Assembly (NCBI RefSeq): GCF_030238365.1
Contig: NZ_JASSOT010000001.1
Span: 310,001 to 374,000 of the forward strand
DNA: 64,000 nt
Origin: Lelliottia wanjuensis
Lineage (GTDB): Bacteria > Pseudomonadota > Gammaproteobacteria > Enterobacterales > Enterobacteriaceae
Direction: 5' to 3'
Program-made: the position numbers and the translations under genes
Notes under the pieces: model-generated
Databases searched by the model: none
Told to the model about the DNA's origin: nothing
What the model saw: the letters and a program-made list of their open reading frames with translations, nothing else
In this document: positions 8,469 through 17,624 of the stretch, one piece after another
Position numbering within the stretch: the first letter of the stretch is position 1
How the letters are laid out: each line of letters begins with the position of its first letter

Positions 8469-8846
8469 TCAGGACTGAATATTTGTCGTTTCAGTATTAA
8501 TTTGCAGATACTGCATCAATCCCTGTCTGGCGCTCTGAATGGCGTTATCGTTAACGGCCTCCAGATAGAATGGCCTTGAGACGGCGTAAGGCGCTTGCTC
8601 TGCGGGATAGACTGAGTATTCGAAGCTTTTCCCTTTCATTTTGTTGTGGCAATCGAGTCGCCACTGCTGGTCTGTCATTTTGGTGCTGTTGCAGGAGACG
8701 TGCCCGTAATCACTGGTCAGATAGGATCCAACGCGGGTCTCTGCCGCCTGCAGATATTCTGGTTTATCGAGGAAGGAAGCGTAACTGATATAAGCTGTCG
8801 CAACCGCGGCAATACACAGTGTGGAAAGAGTGATGACTTTATTCAT
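8469..8846 (-). CDS. Small exported protein of unknown function
   Basis: I do not recognise this 125-residue protein. The N-terminus (MNKVITLSTLCIAAVATAYISYA) is a hydrophobic segment after one lysine and could be a signal peptide or a membrane anchor. The rest is polar and contains two cysteines (CNSTK and DCHNK, about residues 52 and 66) that could form a disulfide in the periplasm. It stands alone with its own terminator and about 250 bp of upstream DNA shared with the divergent yncJ. The coding call is supported by the signal-like start and the terminator; no function is proposed. Confidence 0.65.
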   Translation of the reverse strand: MNKVITLSTLCIAAVATAYISYASFLDKPEYLQAAETRVGSYLTSDYGHVSCNSTKMTDQQWRLDCHNKMKGKSFEYSVYPAEQAPYAVSRPFYLEAVNDNAIQSARQGLMQYLQINTETTNIQS

Positions 8847-9092
8847 TTACTACTCGACTTAGTCCATAGTCAAAAGAATATTATATCGGATTCATCTTAA
8901 ATGCCCAGCCGTATTATCCCCTCAAAATGACAACCACCAGAATTTAGAGGCTAAATCAGGGGTCTATATTTGGACTTGACGCCAACACGCCGCAAAAACT
9001 GACAATTTATTTGCGATAGTTTTAATTTGCGAATAATAACAAGACGTAACTATTGGCATTATGGCCGCAACTTGTGAACAGGCGGTAACAAA

Positions 9093-9323
9093 ATGGTTAA
9101 ATCATCTTTAGTATTCATACTGTTAACCTGTGCTTTATTTTCTGGTCAATTAATGGCCGGTCATAAGGGGCATGAATATCTGTGGGTGCAGAACGCCGAC
9201 CACCAGCTGCGCCATAGCGCGGACAGCGACGAACTGAGAAGTGTTGCGGAGGAGTCAGCGGAGGGTTTGCGCGAGCACCATTCCTGGCAGAAATCGCGCA
9301 AACCGGATACCCATTTTCAGTGA
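9093..9323 (+). CDS. yncJ: YncJ, DUF2554 family small exported protein
   Basis: This protein of 76 residues matches E. coli YncJ in length, sequence and position next to rlhA. It has a Sec signal peptide (residues 1-22, MVKSSLVFILLTCALFSGQLMA) and a short, charged mature part with HEYLWVQN, DHQLRH and a C-terminal SRKPD. The stop abuts the stop of the convergent rlhA gene with no spare base. In E. coli the gene is reported to respond to envelope stress; I could not find a convincing CpxR site here. Molecular function is unknown. Confidence 0.85.
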   Translation: MVKSSLVFILLTCALFSGQLMAGHKGHEYLWVQNADHQLRHSADSDELRSVAEESAEGLREHHSWQKSRKPDTHFQ

Positions 9324-11288
9324 TTAAGCGCCTTTGCGCTTCGGCAGGGTTTTCATCAGCTCGTCAGGGCTGACAGAGGCCACCACGCTTCCCGGCTGTG
9401 GCATCTTGAAGATGTGATTTTTCATCTTGCCGATGACATGCATTTCGCACGGACGGCAGTCAAATTTCAGGGTCAACACTTCGTCGCCATTGACCAGTTG
9501 CATCGGGGTCGCTTTCCAGCTTTTGATGCTGCCTTTCGCCTGTTTTGGACAGAGGTTAAAGGCAAAGCGCAGGCAGTGTTTGGTGATCATCACCGGCACA
9601 TCGCCCTTCTCTTCGTGCGCTTCATACGCGGCATCAATCAGTTGCACACCGTAACGATGGTAAAACGCTCGCGCTTTGTGGTTATAGACGTTCGCCAGGA
9701 ACGACAAGTGCGTATCAGGATAGACCGGCGCAGGCACGGAAACCGCTTTGCGGCTGCCGCGAGGATAGTTTGCCAGGCGCGCTTCATCGAGCATCTCTGC
9801 CGTTTCGCGGCGGAACTGGTTCAGCAGGCTGTTCGGCACAAACAGCGCCGCAGGTAAATTCACCTGAATATCGCGCGCGTAATAAATGGTCTGCCCGAGC
9901 TTCGCCACACCGTCTTTCAGGCTATTAAGCGCTTTATCGGCGTTGTTGGCCTCTTCAAACTGTCCGTCCAGGGTATGAGTCACGCTGACGCCGTCTTCGC
10001 TGGTCATGGTCAGGATCAGCTGCTCTTCCCAGCCGCCCAGTTCGATATCCACGGCGATGCGACGTTCGCTGGAGGTTTTCAGCAGCGCCTGCTGCCAGTT
10101 ATGGTCCAGGTTACGATTGAGCGCCGCGTTCGGACGCGCCTTATACAGATCGGCAGGCATTTCGTTCGGCCAGACGCGATACTGGTTTTCGCCGGTCTTC
10201 TCCACCGTATTGGCGCGGAAGCCGACAATTTCACGCTTGATCATCACGTTCAGACCGTCGCCGTTCGCCAGCGGCTCCGTCACTTTGACATCAAGGTGTT
10301 CTCTGGAGACTTTCAGCACTTCACCCACCGGCAGACCGATAAACTTCGGCGAGTCGAACGCGCCAATATCACCTTTGCGCGCATTGACGAAGTAATCCGT
10401 GCTGCCGCGGTGGAAGGTTTTATCGGTAGACGGAATGAAGAAGTGCTCGGTGCGCCCGGCTGAGGCGCGCGCCAGATCGCCGCGATCTTCAATGATCGCA
10501 TCCAGCATCTGACGATAGTGCGCCGTGATGTTCTTCACGTAGCTCATGTCTTTGTAGCGTCCTTCAATTTTGAAGGAGCGCACGCCCGCGTCGATCAGCT
10601 GGGCCAGGTTGGCGGTCTGGTCGTTGTCTTTCATCGACAGGAGGTGTTTTTCGAAGGCCACGACGCGGCCCTGATCGTCTTTCAGGGTGTACGGCAGACG
10701 GCACGCCTGAGAGCAGTCGCCACGGTTGGCGCTGCGCCCGGTCTGAGCGTGGGAAATGTTGCACTGCCCGGAGTACGCCACACAGAGCGCGCCGTGGATG
10801 AAGAATTCGATGGTCGCGTCGGTCGCCTGGTGAATATCGCGGATCTGGTTCAGATTCAGCTCACGCGCCAGCACGATCTGGGTAAAGCCAACGTCTGAGA
10901 GGAATTTCGCTTTTTCGACGGTACGGATATCGCACTGGGTGCTGGCGTGCAGTTCAATCGGCGGAATATCCAGCTCCAGCACGCCCATGTCCTGAACGAT
11001 CAGGGCATCGACGCCGGTCTGGTAGAGGTCGGTGATCAGACGCTGGGCAGGCTCAAGTTCATCATCATGAAGAATGGTGTTCAGGGTCACGAACACCTTC
11101 GCACCATAGCGGTGGGCAAATGGCACCAGCCCGGCGATATCGCTCAGGCTGTTGCTGGCGTTATGGCGAGCGCCAAAGCCAGGACCGCCGATATAGACCG
11201 CGTCCGCACCGTGCAGAATTGCCTCGCGGGCAATAGAGGCGTCACGGGCCGGGCTTAAGAGTTCAAGATGATGGGATTGCAGGCGCAT
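9324..11288 (-). CDS. rlhA: 23S rRNA 5-hydroxycytidine C2501 synthase RlhA (U32 peptidase family)
   Basis: The 654-residue protein is the orthologue of E. coli YdcP/RlhA (653 residues), which with others hydroxylates C2501 of 23S rRNA. The N-terminal U32 barrel begins LELLSPARD and holds GADAVYIGGPGFGARH, followed by the family signature region EFFIHGALCVAYSGQC near residues 160-175 with SANRGDCSQACRLPY just after; these cysteines are those expected of a U32 iron-sulfur site. The C-terminal half includes CRPCEMHVIGKMKNH near residue 610. It sits in the conserved order ydcO-sutR-rlhA-yncJ. Confidence 0.95.
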   Translation of the reverse strand: MRLQSHHLELLSPARDASIAREAILHGADAVYIGGPGFGARHNASNSLSDIAGLVPFAHRYGAKVFVTLNTILHDDELEPAQRLITDLYQTGVDALIVQDMGVLELDIPPIELHASTQCDIRTVEKAKFLSDVGFTQIVLARELNLNQIRDIHQATDATIEFFIHGALCVAYSGQCNISHAQTGRSANRGDCSQACRLPYTLKDDQGRVVAFEKHLLSMKDNDQTANLAQLIDAGVRSFKIEGRYKDMSYVKNITAHYRQMLDAIIEDRGDLARASAGRTEHFFIPSTDKTFHRGSTDYFVNARKGDIGAFDSPKFIGLPVGEVLKVSREHLDVKVTEPLANGDGLNVMIKREIVGFRANTVEKTGENQYRVWPNEMPADLYKARPNAALNRNLDHNWQQALLKTSSERRIAVDIELGGWEEQLILTMTSEDGVSVTHTLDGQFEEANNADKALNSLKDGVAKLGQTIYYARDIQVNLPAALFVPNSLLNQFRRETAEMLDEARLANYPRGSRKAVSVPAPVYPDTHLSFLANVYNHKARAFYHRYGVQLIDAAYEAHEEKGDVPVMITKHCLRFAFNLCPKQAKGSIKSWKATPMQLVNGDEVLTLKFDCRPCEMHVIGKMKNHIFKMPQPGSVVASVSPDELMKTLPKRKGA

Positions 11289-11368
11289 ACTTCGTCGTTA
11301 TCCGTTATGGTCAAAATGGCGGCTATTGTAGTCAGAAGTCTACGACAGCGAAACCGTTTTGCGTACCT

Positions 11369-11896
11369 TTAACGGGGATAATGGATCAGCGAATGAAAGT
11401 GCACCGTCTGGCCGCTGCTGTTGCGATAGGCGTGGGGTTTGTCGCCCGCGAAACGCACGCCGGAATCCGCTGAGATGCTGCGCCAGACGCCGTCGAGACA
11501 CATCTCCAGTTCGCCGCTCACCACCACCACGTGTTCAATGACTCCTGCCTCGTGGGGCGTCGATTCGCTGAGCGCGCCGGGCGCCAGGGTAATGGAAAAG
11601 TGATCAAACTTAAGCTGCTCATCCCACGGGAAAAGTGGCTTGACCACCATCGCCTGCTGCTGGGGGTCAAACACTGGCTGAGGATGTTCTTCCGGCGTGA
11701 TGAATGCGGAAAAAGGGACGTTCAGACCGGTGGCGATTTTCCACAGGGTCGAGACCGTCGGGCTGGACTCATTGCGCTCGATCTGGCCGAGCATTGCTTT
11801 CGACACGCCCGTCTCGTCGGCGAGCTTCGATAAGCTCCAGCCGCGCGCCTGACGCTCGTTTTTCAGCGTTGAAGCAAGATGTTGAGTGATATTCAT
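11369..11896 (-). CDS. sutR: Transcriptional regulator SutR (YdcN), XRE HTH plus cupin
   Basis: This is a 175-residue regulator. An XRE-type helix-turn-helix fills about residues 5-60 (SLSKLADETGVSKAMLGQIERNES) and a cupin domain the C-terminal half (about residues 95-170, with STPHEAGVIEHVVVVSGE). E. coli SutR controls sulfur-use genes. The ATG at 11896 is preceded by GGGAGGAA; the longer frame to 11944 is not. It is divergent from ydcO over about 92 bp that hold two copies of a 14-bp motif, so SutR probably regulates both itself and ydcO. The ligand of the cupin is unknown. Confidence 0.93.
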   Translation of the reverse strand: MNITQHLASTLKNERQARGWSLSKLADETGVSKAMLGQIERNESSPTVSTLWKIATGLNVPFSAFITPEEHPQPVFDPQQQAMVVKPLFPWDEQLKFDHFSITLAPGALSESTPHEAGVIEHVVVVSGELEMCLDGVWRSISADSGVRFAGDKPHAYRNSSGQTVHFHSLIHYPR

Positions 11897-11930
11897 AGTT
11901 CCTCCCGTTGCGGCGAAGTGTACCACTTGT

Positions 11931-11976
11931 ACGCTATAGCGCACAGTGCTACATTCCTCCGGACGCTATAACGCAC
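11931..11976. promoter_or_regulatory. Duplicated 14-bp motif, candidate SutR operator
   Basis: ACGCTATAGCGCAC at 11931-11944 recurs as ACGCTATAACGCAC at 11963-11976, one mismatch, with 32 bases between starts (three helical turns). The first copy contains the palindrome GCGCTATAGCGC when flanks are read with it. The pair fills the sutR/ydcO intergenic region, as expected of a local operator. Confidence 0.5.
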
Positions 11977-11988
11977 AACGGAGTTTTC

Positions 11989-13155
11989 ATGCGCCCTTCC
12001 TCCTCACTCTTCCCGGCGGTGCTGGCCGGTTTCGTCGCCGTGCTGGTGGGCTACGCCAGCTCTGCCGCCATTATCTGGCAGGCCGCCGCCGCCGCAGGGG
12101 CCACGCCGCATCAGATAGCCGGCTGGATGACCGCGCTCGGGCTGGGTATGGGTGTGAGCACGCTCGCCCTTTCCCTGTGGTACAAATCCCCGGTGCTCAC
12201 CGCCTGGTCTACGCCCGGCGCAGCGCTGCTCGCCACAAGTTTGCAGGGGGTGACGCTCCCAGAAACCATCGGCATTTTTATCTTCGCCAATGCGCTAATT
12301 TTGCTCTGCGGTGTGACGGGACTTTTTGCCCAGCTGATGAAAATCATCCCCCACACCCTGGCGGCGGCGATGCTCGCGGGTGTGCTGCTGCGCTTTGGCC
12401 TGCAGGCGTTCATTAATCTTGAGGGGCATTTCCTGCTGTGCGGCAGCATGCTGGTGGCGTGGCTGATTGCGAAAGCCTTTGCGCCGCGCTATGCCATTGT
12501 CGCCACCCTGCTGGTCGGGAGCGTCACGGCCTGGGCGGGAGGTGACGTTGTCACGGACAATCTGGCATTTAGCCTGGTGATGCCCGAATTTATCGCACCA
12601 AAATTTACCTTTACCACGCTCGTCAGTATTGGTCTGCCCTTCTTCCTGGTGACGATGGCCTCCCAAAACGCCCCCGGTTTCGCCACCATGAAAGCCTCCG
12701 GTTATCCGGTGGCCGTTTCACCGCTGATCATTTTTACCGGCGCGCTGGCCCTGCTGTTCTCGCCGTTTGGCGTTTACTCCATCTGCATCGCCGCCATTAC
12801 CGCCGCGATCTGCCAAAGCCCGGACGCCCATCCGGACGCCGATAAACGCTGGATGGCGGCCGCCGCGGCGGGTGTGTTTTATCTGCTGGCGGGGATATTT
12901 GGCGGTTCGATTACTGCCCTGATGGCGGCGCTGCCGCTCAGCTGGATCCAGACGCTGGCCGGGCTGGCGCTGCTAGGGACCATTAGCGGCAGTCTGTTTC
13001 AGGCGCTGCTGCATGAGACGGAGCGCGACGCGGCGATCGTCACCTTTCTGGTGACCGCCAGCGGCGTAACGTTGCTGGGGATTGGGTCGGCGTTCTGGGG
13101 GCTTATCGCGGGCGGGATCTGCTTCGCCGTGTTGTCACGCTTTCGCCGCGCGTAG
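11989..13155 (+). CDS. ydcO: YdcO, BenE-family benzoate/H+ symporter-like membrane protein
   Basis: The product has 388 residues from the ATG at 11989, which has an upstream CGGAG; an extended frame begins at 11908 but would run into the sutR operator region. It has 11 or 12 hydrophobic segments over its whole length and is the orthologue of E. coli YdcO, a BenE family member of the nucleobase-transporter fold. The phrase YKSPVLTAWSTPGAALL near residues 65-80 is characteristic of BenE. Substrate in enterobacteria is unproven. The last 21 bp overlap the end of the convergent AraC-type gene. Confidence 0.9.
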   Translation: MRPSSSLFPAVLAGFVAVLVGYASSAAIIWQAAAAAGATPHQIAGWMTALGLGMGVSTLALSLWYKSPVLTAWSTPGAALLATSLQGVTLPETIGIFIFANALILLCGVTGLFAQLMKIIPHTLAAAMLAGVLLRFGLQAFINLEGHFLLCGSMLVAWLIAKAFAPRYAIVATLLVGSVTAWAGGDVVTDNLAFSLVMPEFIAPKFTFTTLVSIGLPFFLVTMASQNAPGFATMKASGYPVAVSPLIIFTGALALLFSPFGVYSICIAAITAAICQSPDAHPDADKRWMAAAAAGVFYLLAGIFGGSITALMAALPLSWIQTLAGLALLGTISGSLFQALLHETERDAAIVTFLVTASGVTLLGIGSAFWGLIAGGICFAVLSRFRRA

Positions 13156-14007
13156 CTGCGAGGGCGTTAATCCGACAGTGGCTTTAAAGCGATTGCTGAA
13201 ATGGCTGGCCGAGCTAAACCCGCAGGCCAGCGCGATGTCTGTCAACGGCTGCTGAGTGAACTGCACCAGCTGTTTTGCCTTGTCCATGCGCTGCTGCATC
13301 ACGTACTGATGCGGCGCCATGTTCATCGACTGGCGGAACATCCGCGCGAAATGGTATTCGCTCAGTGCCGCCACCGCCGCCAGTTCCGCGAGGGTTAAGG
13401 GCTCTGAGAGATGGTTGTCGACGTACTCCAGCACATTGCGCAGCACAAACGGCGAGAGACCGCCCGTCACCACCGGCAGCTTCCACTGCACGCTGGAGTA
13501 GTTCTGGATCAGATGGGTCAGCAGCAAGGTGCTGGCGGTGCTGAGGGTCAGCTGATTGGCCTGCTGCTGCCAGTCGCAGCCGAGCAAAAACTGGCGATAG
13601 AGCATGGCGATTTTGGGATCGCTGGCGAAGGTTTTTTCGTCCAGTGAAATCCCGGCCGGGCTTTTATCCCAAATTTTCTCGCCCAGTTCACGCAGATGCT
13701 CGTCGGTGCAATACAGATGCACAAAGGACAAATCGTCGCGGATATCCCAGCTCGACTCGCTCTCTTTTGGCATCAGGCAGAAACGATCCGGTCCACCGCC
13801 GTTTTTCCAGCCGCTGGCGGTTTTGTGGTAGCTCTCGTAGCCGTCCGCCACGTACAGGCTCAGGGTGTGATGATTGCTTTTAACCGTCACCGTATCGTGC
13901 TTGTTGTACCACGCCGCCAGCTGGATGCCCGAATTGAGGGCGACCGTCTCCCGCAGTACGGCATTCTGTTGGCGAAGGGTTTCAAAGGTGTCGTAAGCGC
14001 GAGACAT
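13135..14007 (-). CDS. AraC-family transcriptional regulator
   Basis: This is a 290-residue regulator with a C-terminal AraC/XylS double helix-turn-helix at about residues 190-288 (LTLAELAAVAALSEYHFARMFRQ and LTDIALACGFSSASHFSNRFK) and an N-terminal sensor region of about 170 residues without clear relatives. It is divergent from the EamA exporter gene with about 170 bp between, which suggests it regulates that exporter. Its end overlaps ydcO by 21 bp. Neither this gene nor the exporter occurs between tehB and ydcO in E. coli K-12, so both belong to an accessory block. Confidence 0.85.
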   Translation of the reverse strand: MSRAYDTFETLRQQNAVLRETVALNSGIQLAAWYNKHDTVTVKSNHHTLSLYVADGYESYHKTASGWKNGGGPDRFCLMPKESESSWDIRDDLSFVHLYCTDEHLRELGEKIWDKSPAGISLDEKTFASDPKIAMLYRQFLLGCDWQQQANQLTLSTASTLLLTHLIQNYSSVQWKLPVVTGGLSPFVLRNVLEYVDNHLSEPLTLAELAAVAALSEYHFARMFRQSMNMAPHQYVMQQRMDKAKQLVQFTQQPLTDIALACGFSSASHFSNRFKATVGLTPSQLRAAKA

Positions 14008-14178
14008 AACCGGTAGCTGGCAAGTAAACAGAGAGACAGTCTAAGAAGTGTTGCCGCCTGATACCAGAGATGAGGTAAGAAAAAAGCGCAAGAATTTGCA
14101 AGTCTGCCGCAAGGTGCTGAAAGCAGGCGCGCGTAAGCCAGGCCACACTGCTCTTTTGCGCTTAGATAAGAGAGAAAA

Positions 14179-15075
14179 ATGAACGCATTTTTGTATGGGC
14201 TGGTGGTGGTGATCTGGGGAACCACCTGGATTGCGATTTTCCTGCAACAAGGACCGGTTGCCGCGCCGGTGTCCATCTTCTGGCGCTTTGCCGTGGCGAG
14301 CGCCACCATGATGCTGGTTCTGCTGGCGCTAAGACGCCTGCGTAAAATGGTCCTGCGCGATCACCTGTTCTGCATGATTCAGGGCTGCTGCGTGTTCTGC
14401 TTTAACTTCTGGTGTTTTTACACGGCAGCGAAGTTTATCAATACCGGTCTTGAGTCGGTCATTTTCTCGATGGCGGTGCTGTATAACGCCATTAACAGCT
14501 TTATCTTCTTTGGTCAGCGTCCACCGGCGCGTTTCTGGACCGCAGCGGCGCTGGGCCTGCTGGGGATCATCACCCTCTTTTGGGACGATCTGCTGGCGAG
14601 CGGCTGGAGCCATGAACTGCTCCTCGGCATCGGCCTGTCAGCGCTCGGGACCTACGGGTTCTCGCTGGGGAATATGATCAGCCTGCGCCATCAGCGTAAC
14701 GGTCTGGAAACCATGACCACCAACGCCTGGGCGATGATGTACGGCACGCTGGTGATGGGCGCGATTGCGCTGATTCGCGGCGACAACTTTATGCCGCAGT
14801 GGACGGTGAGCTACATCGGTGCCCTGCTGTACCTGGCGATCTTCGGCTCGGTCATTGCCTTTGGCGTGTATTTCACGCTGGTCGGGCGCATCGGGGCTGG
14901 CAAAGCGGCTTATAGCACGCTGCTGTTCCCACTGGTCGCGCTGTCGATTTCAACGGTGTACGAAGGCTACGTCTGGCACATGAATGCCGTGGCAGGATTG
15001 CTGCTGATTCTGACGGGGAATATGGTGATGTTCACGAAACCGGAAACCTGGTTTAAGCGACTGCGGACGGCGTAA
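14179..15075 (+). CDS. EamA/DMT-family inner-membrane transporter
   Basis: This 298-residue protein shows ten hydrophobic segments in two homologous halves, the EamA (drug/metabolite transporter) layout. It opens with VVVIWGTTWIAI, the typical first-helix motif, and the second half contains AIFGSVIAFGVYFTLVGRIGAGKAAYSTLLFPLVAL in the place of the usual conserved last helices. Related proteins export amino acids or metabolites; the substrate here is not evident. The divergent AraC-type regulator is the likely controller. A stem-loop follows the stop. Confidence 0.85.
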   Translation: MNAFLYGLVVVIWGTTWIAIFLQQGPVAAPVSIFWRFAVASATMMLVLLALRRLRKMVLRDHLFCMIQGCCVFCFNFWCFYTAAKFINTGLESVIFSMAVLYNAINSFIFFGQRPPARFWTAAALGLLGIITLFWDDLLASGWSHELLLGIGLSALGTYGFSLGNMISLRHQRNGLETMTTNAWAMMYGTLVMGAIALIRGDNFMPQWTVSYIGALLYLAIFGSVIAFGVYFTLVGRIGAGKAAYSTLLFPLVALSISTVYEGYVWHMNAVAGLLLILTGNMVMFTKPETWFKRLRTA

Positions 15076-15104
15076 AAAAACCGGCGGTGGAGGATACCGC
15101 CGGT
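15073..15104 (-). terminator. Terminator between EamA gene and DUF3313 lipoprotein gene
   Basis: A 9-bp perfect stem (15080-15088 with 15096-15104) is followed on the minus strand by seven T residues. It lies directly after the lipoprotein stop and, on the plus strand, just after the exporter stop with a T-run ten bases on, so it may work both ways. Confidence 0.75.
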
Positions 15105-15111
15105 ATGGGCA

Positions 15112-15780
15112 TTATTTTTTCTTCACGTCGAACATGGTGGCATCTGTCGCCATGTCATCGATAACGTGTGTCAGGTTCGACATCGCCATCGGCGTGCTTT
15201 CGTTATTGAGCTCTTTCCCTTCGCCTTTACGAACGACTTTAACAACAGGTTTGCCCGTTGCCGCATCAATCAACTCACCTTCAAAGAAGAGATGAGTATC
15301 CATGGTGCGATGTCCGGTCGCCATTTGCGTACCGGCAACGACTAAGGCAACAGGGACCACTTCATAGAACTGCAACCCTTCTTCTTTCGAACTCACACCG
15401 GTAATCGCGCCGCGGAAAATCAGGCTACGTGGCCCTGGCGTCGCCACCAGCGGTTTACGCGAACCGATGGCAGGTTTCATTTTATTGTTAGCATAAGTCA
15501 GCAGCCCATCGAGGGTTTTTTGCCCTATCTGGGTGGAAGGTTTAGGCGTTGGATAATAGGTAATTGGATTCCAGACAATACTGTCGTAATTAGACGGGTT
15601 GTAGGATGGATCGACCCAGCGCAGCGTCGGTTTGCCGGTCGCTGACGTTGTTTGCTGCAAGCCTGAATAATCTTTCAAAAAGCCCGAGAACTGATCGGGT
15701 TGCGCCACTTTGGACGCACAGCCGGCTAATGCCAGCAGGCCGGTAAGCGCTGCAACTTTAAAAAAAGTCTGAGTACGCAT
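15112..15780 (-). CDS. DUF3313 domain lipoprotein
   Basis: The 222-residue product begins with a lipoprotein signal (MRTQTFFKVAALTGLLALAGC), the lipobox LAGC placing the lipidated cysteine at about residue 21. The mature part fits DUF3313, an exported family of unknown role, with RWVDPSYNPSNYDSIVWNPITYYP after the anchor and SNLTHVIDDMATDA near the end. Residue +2 after the cysteine is Ala, not Asp, so outer-membrane sorting is expected. It is a single-gene unit with its own terminator. No function can be given from context. Confidence 0.8.
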   Translation of the reverse strand: MRTQTFFKVAALTGLLALAGCASKVAQPDQFSGFLKDYSGLQQTTSATGKPTLRWVDPSYNPSNYDSIVWNPITYYPTPKPSTQIGQKTLDGLLTYANNKMKPAIGSRKPLVATPGPRSLIFRGAITGVSSKEEGLQFYEVVPVALVVAGTQMATGHRTMDTHLFFEGELIDAATGKPVVKVVRKGEGKELNNESTPMAMSNLTHVIDDMATDATMFDVKKK

Positions 15781-15885
15781 GGTTGTGGATCCCTGTTATG
15801 TGCAGATATGCATATGAAGTTATAGCAAAAGTATCAGGGGTCTGTTGTGACAAAAAAGGTGCTCGACGCACAATTCAGAAAACAG

Positions 15886-15920
15886 ACTGCCCGTAATAGT
15901 TACGGGCAGTGATTTTATGG
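15886..15920 (-). terminator. Stem-loop terminator of the peptide-binding protein gene
   Basis: A perfect 11-bp stem (15886-15896 with 15900-15910) with a 3-base loop lies 10 bp after the stop at 15921. The T-tract on the minus strand is short and broken, so efficiency is uncertain. Confidence 0.6.
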
Positions 15921-17513
15921 TTATTTAATATCCACCTGCCAGAACAGATGTTTGCCAAACGGATCGATTTCGTAGCCCGTCACCTCTTTTCTCACTGGCT
16001 CAAAAATCGTGGAGTGGGCAATCATCACCGCGGGCATTTGATCGTGCATCATCTGCTGCGCCTCTTTGTACAGCGCCACGCGTTTATCGTGATCGGTTAT
16101 CGATTTTGCCTCGTTGATGATTTTATCAAACGGCTGATAACACCATTTCGCCGAGTTCGAGCCGCCGTTGGCTGAGGTACAGGTAAACAGCGGGCCGAAG
16201 AAGTTATCCGGATCGCCCGTCGCCGTGGTCCAGCCCATCAGCGCCGCCTGATGTTCACCGCCCTTCACGCGCTTGAGATATTCGCCCCACTCATAGGTGA
16301 CGATTTTTGCCTGCACGCCGATTTTCGCCCAGTCGGCCTGAATCATTTCGGCCATCCGTTTGGCGTTCGGGTTATAAGGGCGCTGCACCGGCATCGCCCA
16401 CAGTTCGATGCTCACGCCGTCGGCGAACCCAGCCTCTTTCAGCAGTGCTTTGGCTTTTTCCGGATCGTAGTTGTAATCCTTCAACTCGCTGTCCGCGCTC
16501 CAGACGCCCGGCGGCAGCAGGTTTTTCGCCGCGGTGCCGGTGCCGTGGAATACGGCATCGATGATCGCCGGTTTGTTGATCGCCATCGCCAGGGCCTGAC
16601 GCACTTTCACGTTATCCAGCGGCGGTTTCTGGGTGTTAAACGCCAGGAAACCGGTGTTCAGCCCCGCTTTGCTCATCAGGTTGATATCTTTGTTGGCCTT
16701 CATGCGCGGCAGATCCGCCGGATTCGGGAACGGCATCACCTGACACTCGTTTTTCTCGATTTTGGCAAAGCGCACGCTGGCGTCCGGGGTGATGCTGAAC
16801 ACCAGCCGGTCGAGCTTCGATTTGCCCTGCCAGTATTCCGGGAACGCGGTGAAGAGGATGCGTGAATCTTTCTGGTACTGCGTCAGCTTAAACGGCCCGG
16901 TGCCGATCGGGTCCATATCCACCTTTTCCGGCGTGCCCGCTTTAAGCATCGCGTCGGCGTATTCTGCTGAAAGGATCGAGGCAAAATACCAGGCCAGATC
17001 CGCCACAAACGGCGCTTCCGGGTGCGCGAGCGTAATGCGCACGGTATGGTCGTCCACCTTGTCGATGGCGGTGATCAGGCTGCCAAACTCCAGGCTTTCA
17101 AAGTTGGAATAGCTGCCGTTCGAGACGTTGTGGTACGGGTGATTGACGTCTTTCTGCCGCATGAAGGAGAAGATCACGTCATCGGCGTTGAAGTCGCGCG
17201 TCGGCTTGTAGAATTTGTTGCTCTGGAATTTCACCCCTTTGCGCAGATGGAAGGTGTAAACCTTGCCGTCTTCGCTCACGTCCCAGCTTTCGGCCAGGCT
17301 TGGCACCAGCTCCGTGGTGCCGGGTTTGAAATCCACCAGTCGGTTATAGACCGGGACCGCGCTGGCATCCACGCTGGTGCCAGAGGTATAAAGCTGAGGG
17401 TTAAAATTTTCCGGCGATCCTTCCGAGCAATACACCAGTGTTTTTGCCGCCACGGTGGAACTTACCGTTAATGCGGCAATGGCCAGGGTTAATTTTGTCA
17501 GTTTGCTGTTCAT
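15921..17513 (-). CDS. Dipeptide/oligopeptide ABC transporter substrate-binding protein, DppA paralogue
   Basis: The product is 530 residues from the ATG at 17513 (AGGAAA upstream). It has a Sec signal (residues 1-22) and a class C solute-binding fold opening KTLVYCSEGSPENFNPQLYTSGT, very like DppA. RDFNADDVIFSFMRQ, DNVKVRQALAMAINK and GWTTATGDPDNFF are the family's conserved stretches. No permease or ATPase genes are present, so it probably feeds the Dpp system or a related importer encoded elsewhere. It is divergent from a peptidase T-like gene, which suggests joint uptake and cleavage of peptides. Confidence 0.9.
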   Translation of the reverse strand: MNSKLTKLTLAIAALTVSSTVAAKTLVYCSEGSPENFNPQLYTSGTSVDASAVPVYNRLVDFKPGTTELVPSLAESWDVSEDGKVYTFHLRKGVKFQSNKFYKPTRDFNADDVIFSFMRQKDVNHPYHNVSNGSYSNFESLEFGSLITAIDKVDDHTVRITLAHPEAPFVADLAWYFASILSAEYADAMLKAGTPEKVDMDPIGTGPFKLTQYQKDSRILFTAFPEYWQGKSKLDRLVFSITPDASVRFAKIEKNECQVMPFPNPADLPRMKANKDINLMSKAGLNTGFLAFNTQKPPLDNVKVRQALAMAINKPAIIDAVFHGTGTAAKNLLPPGVWSADSELKDYNYDPEKAKALLKEAGFADGVSIELWAMPVQRPYNPNAKRMAEMIQADWAKIGVQAKIVTYEWGEYLKRVKGGEHQAALMGWTTATGDPDNFFGPLFTCTSANGGSNSAKWCYQPFDKIINEAKSITDHDKRVALYKEAQQMMHDQMPAVMIAHSTIFEPVRKEVTGYEIDPFGKHLFWQVDIK

Positions 17514-17624
17514 CGCATTTTCCTGTCTTTTTATTCGACGGCTAATTAATTCTTTTGCCGATACACAAATACCATTAAAGTGATTATGCAAACACCTGAT
17601 AATACAAATAAAGAAGGAATCACT

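Noticed and set aside
9030..9110. CpxR site upstream of yncJ
   Set aside because: Only weak GTAAC/GTTAA pairs were seen, one with wrong spacing and overlapping the start codon.
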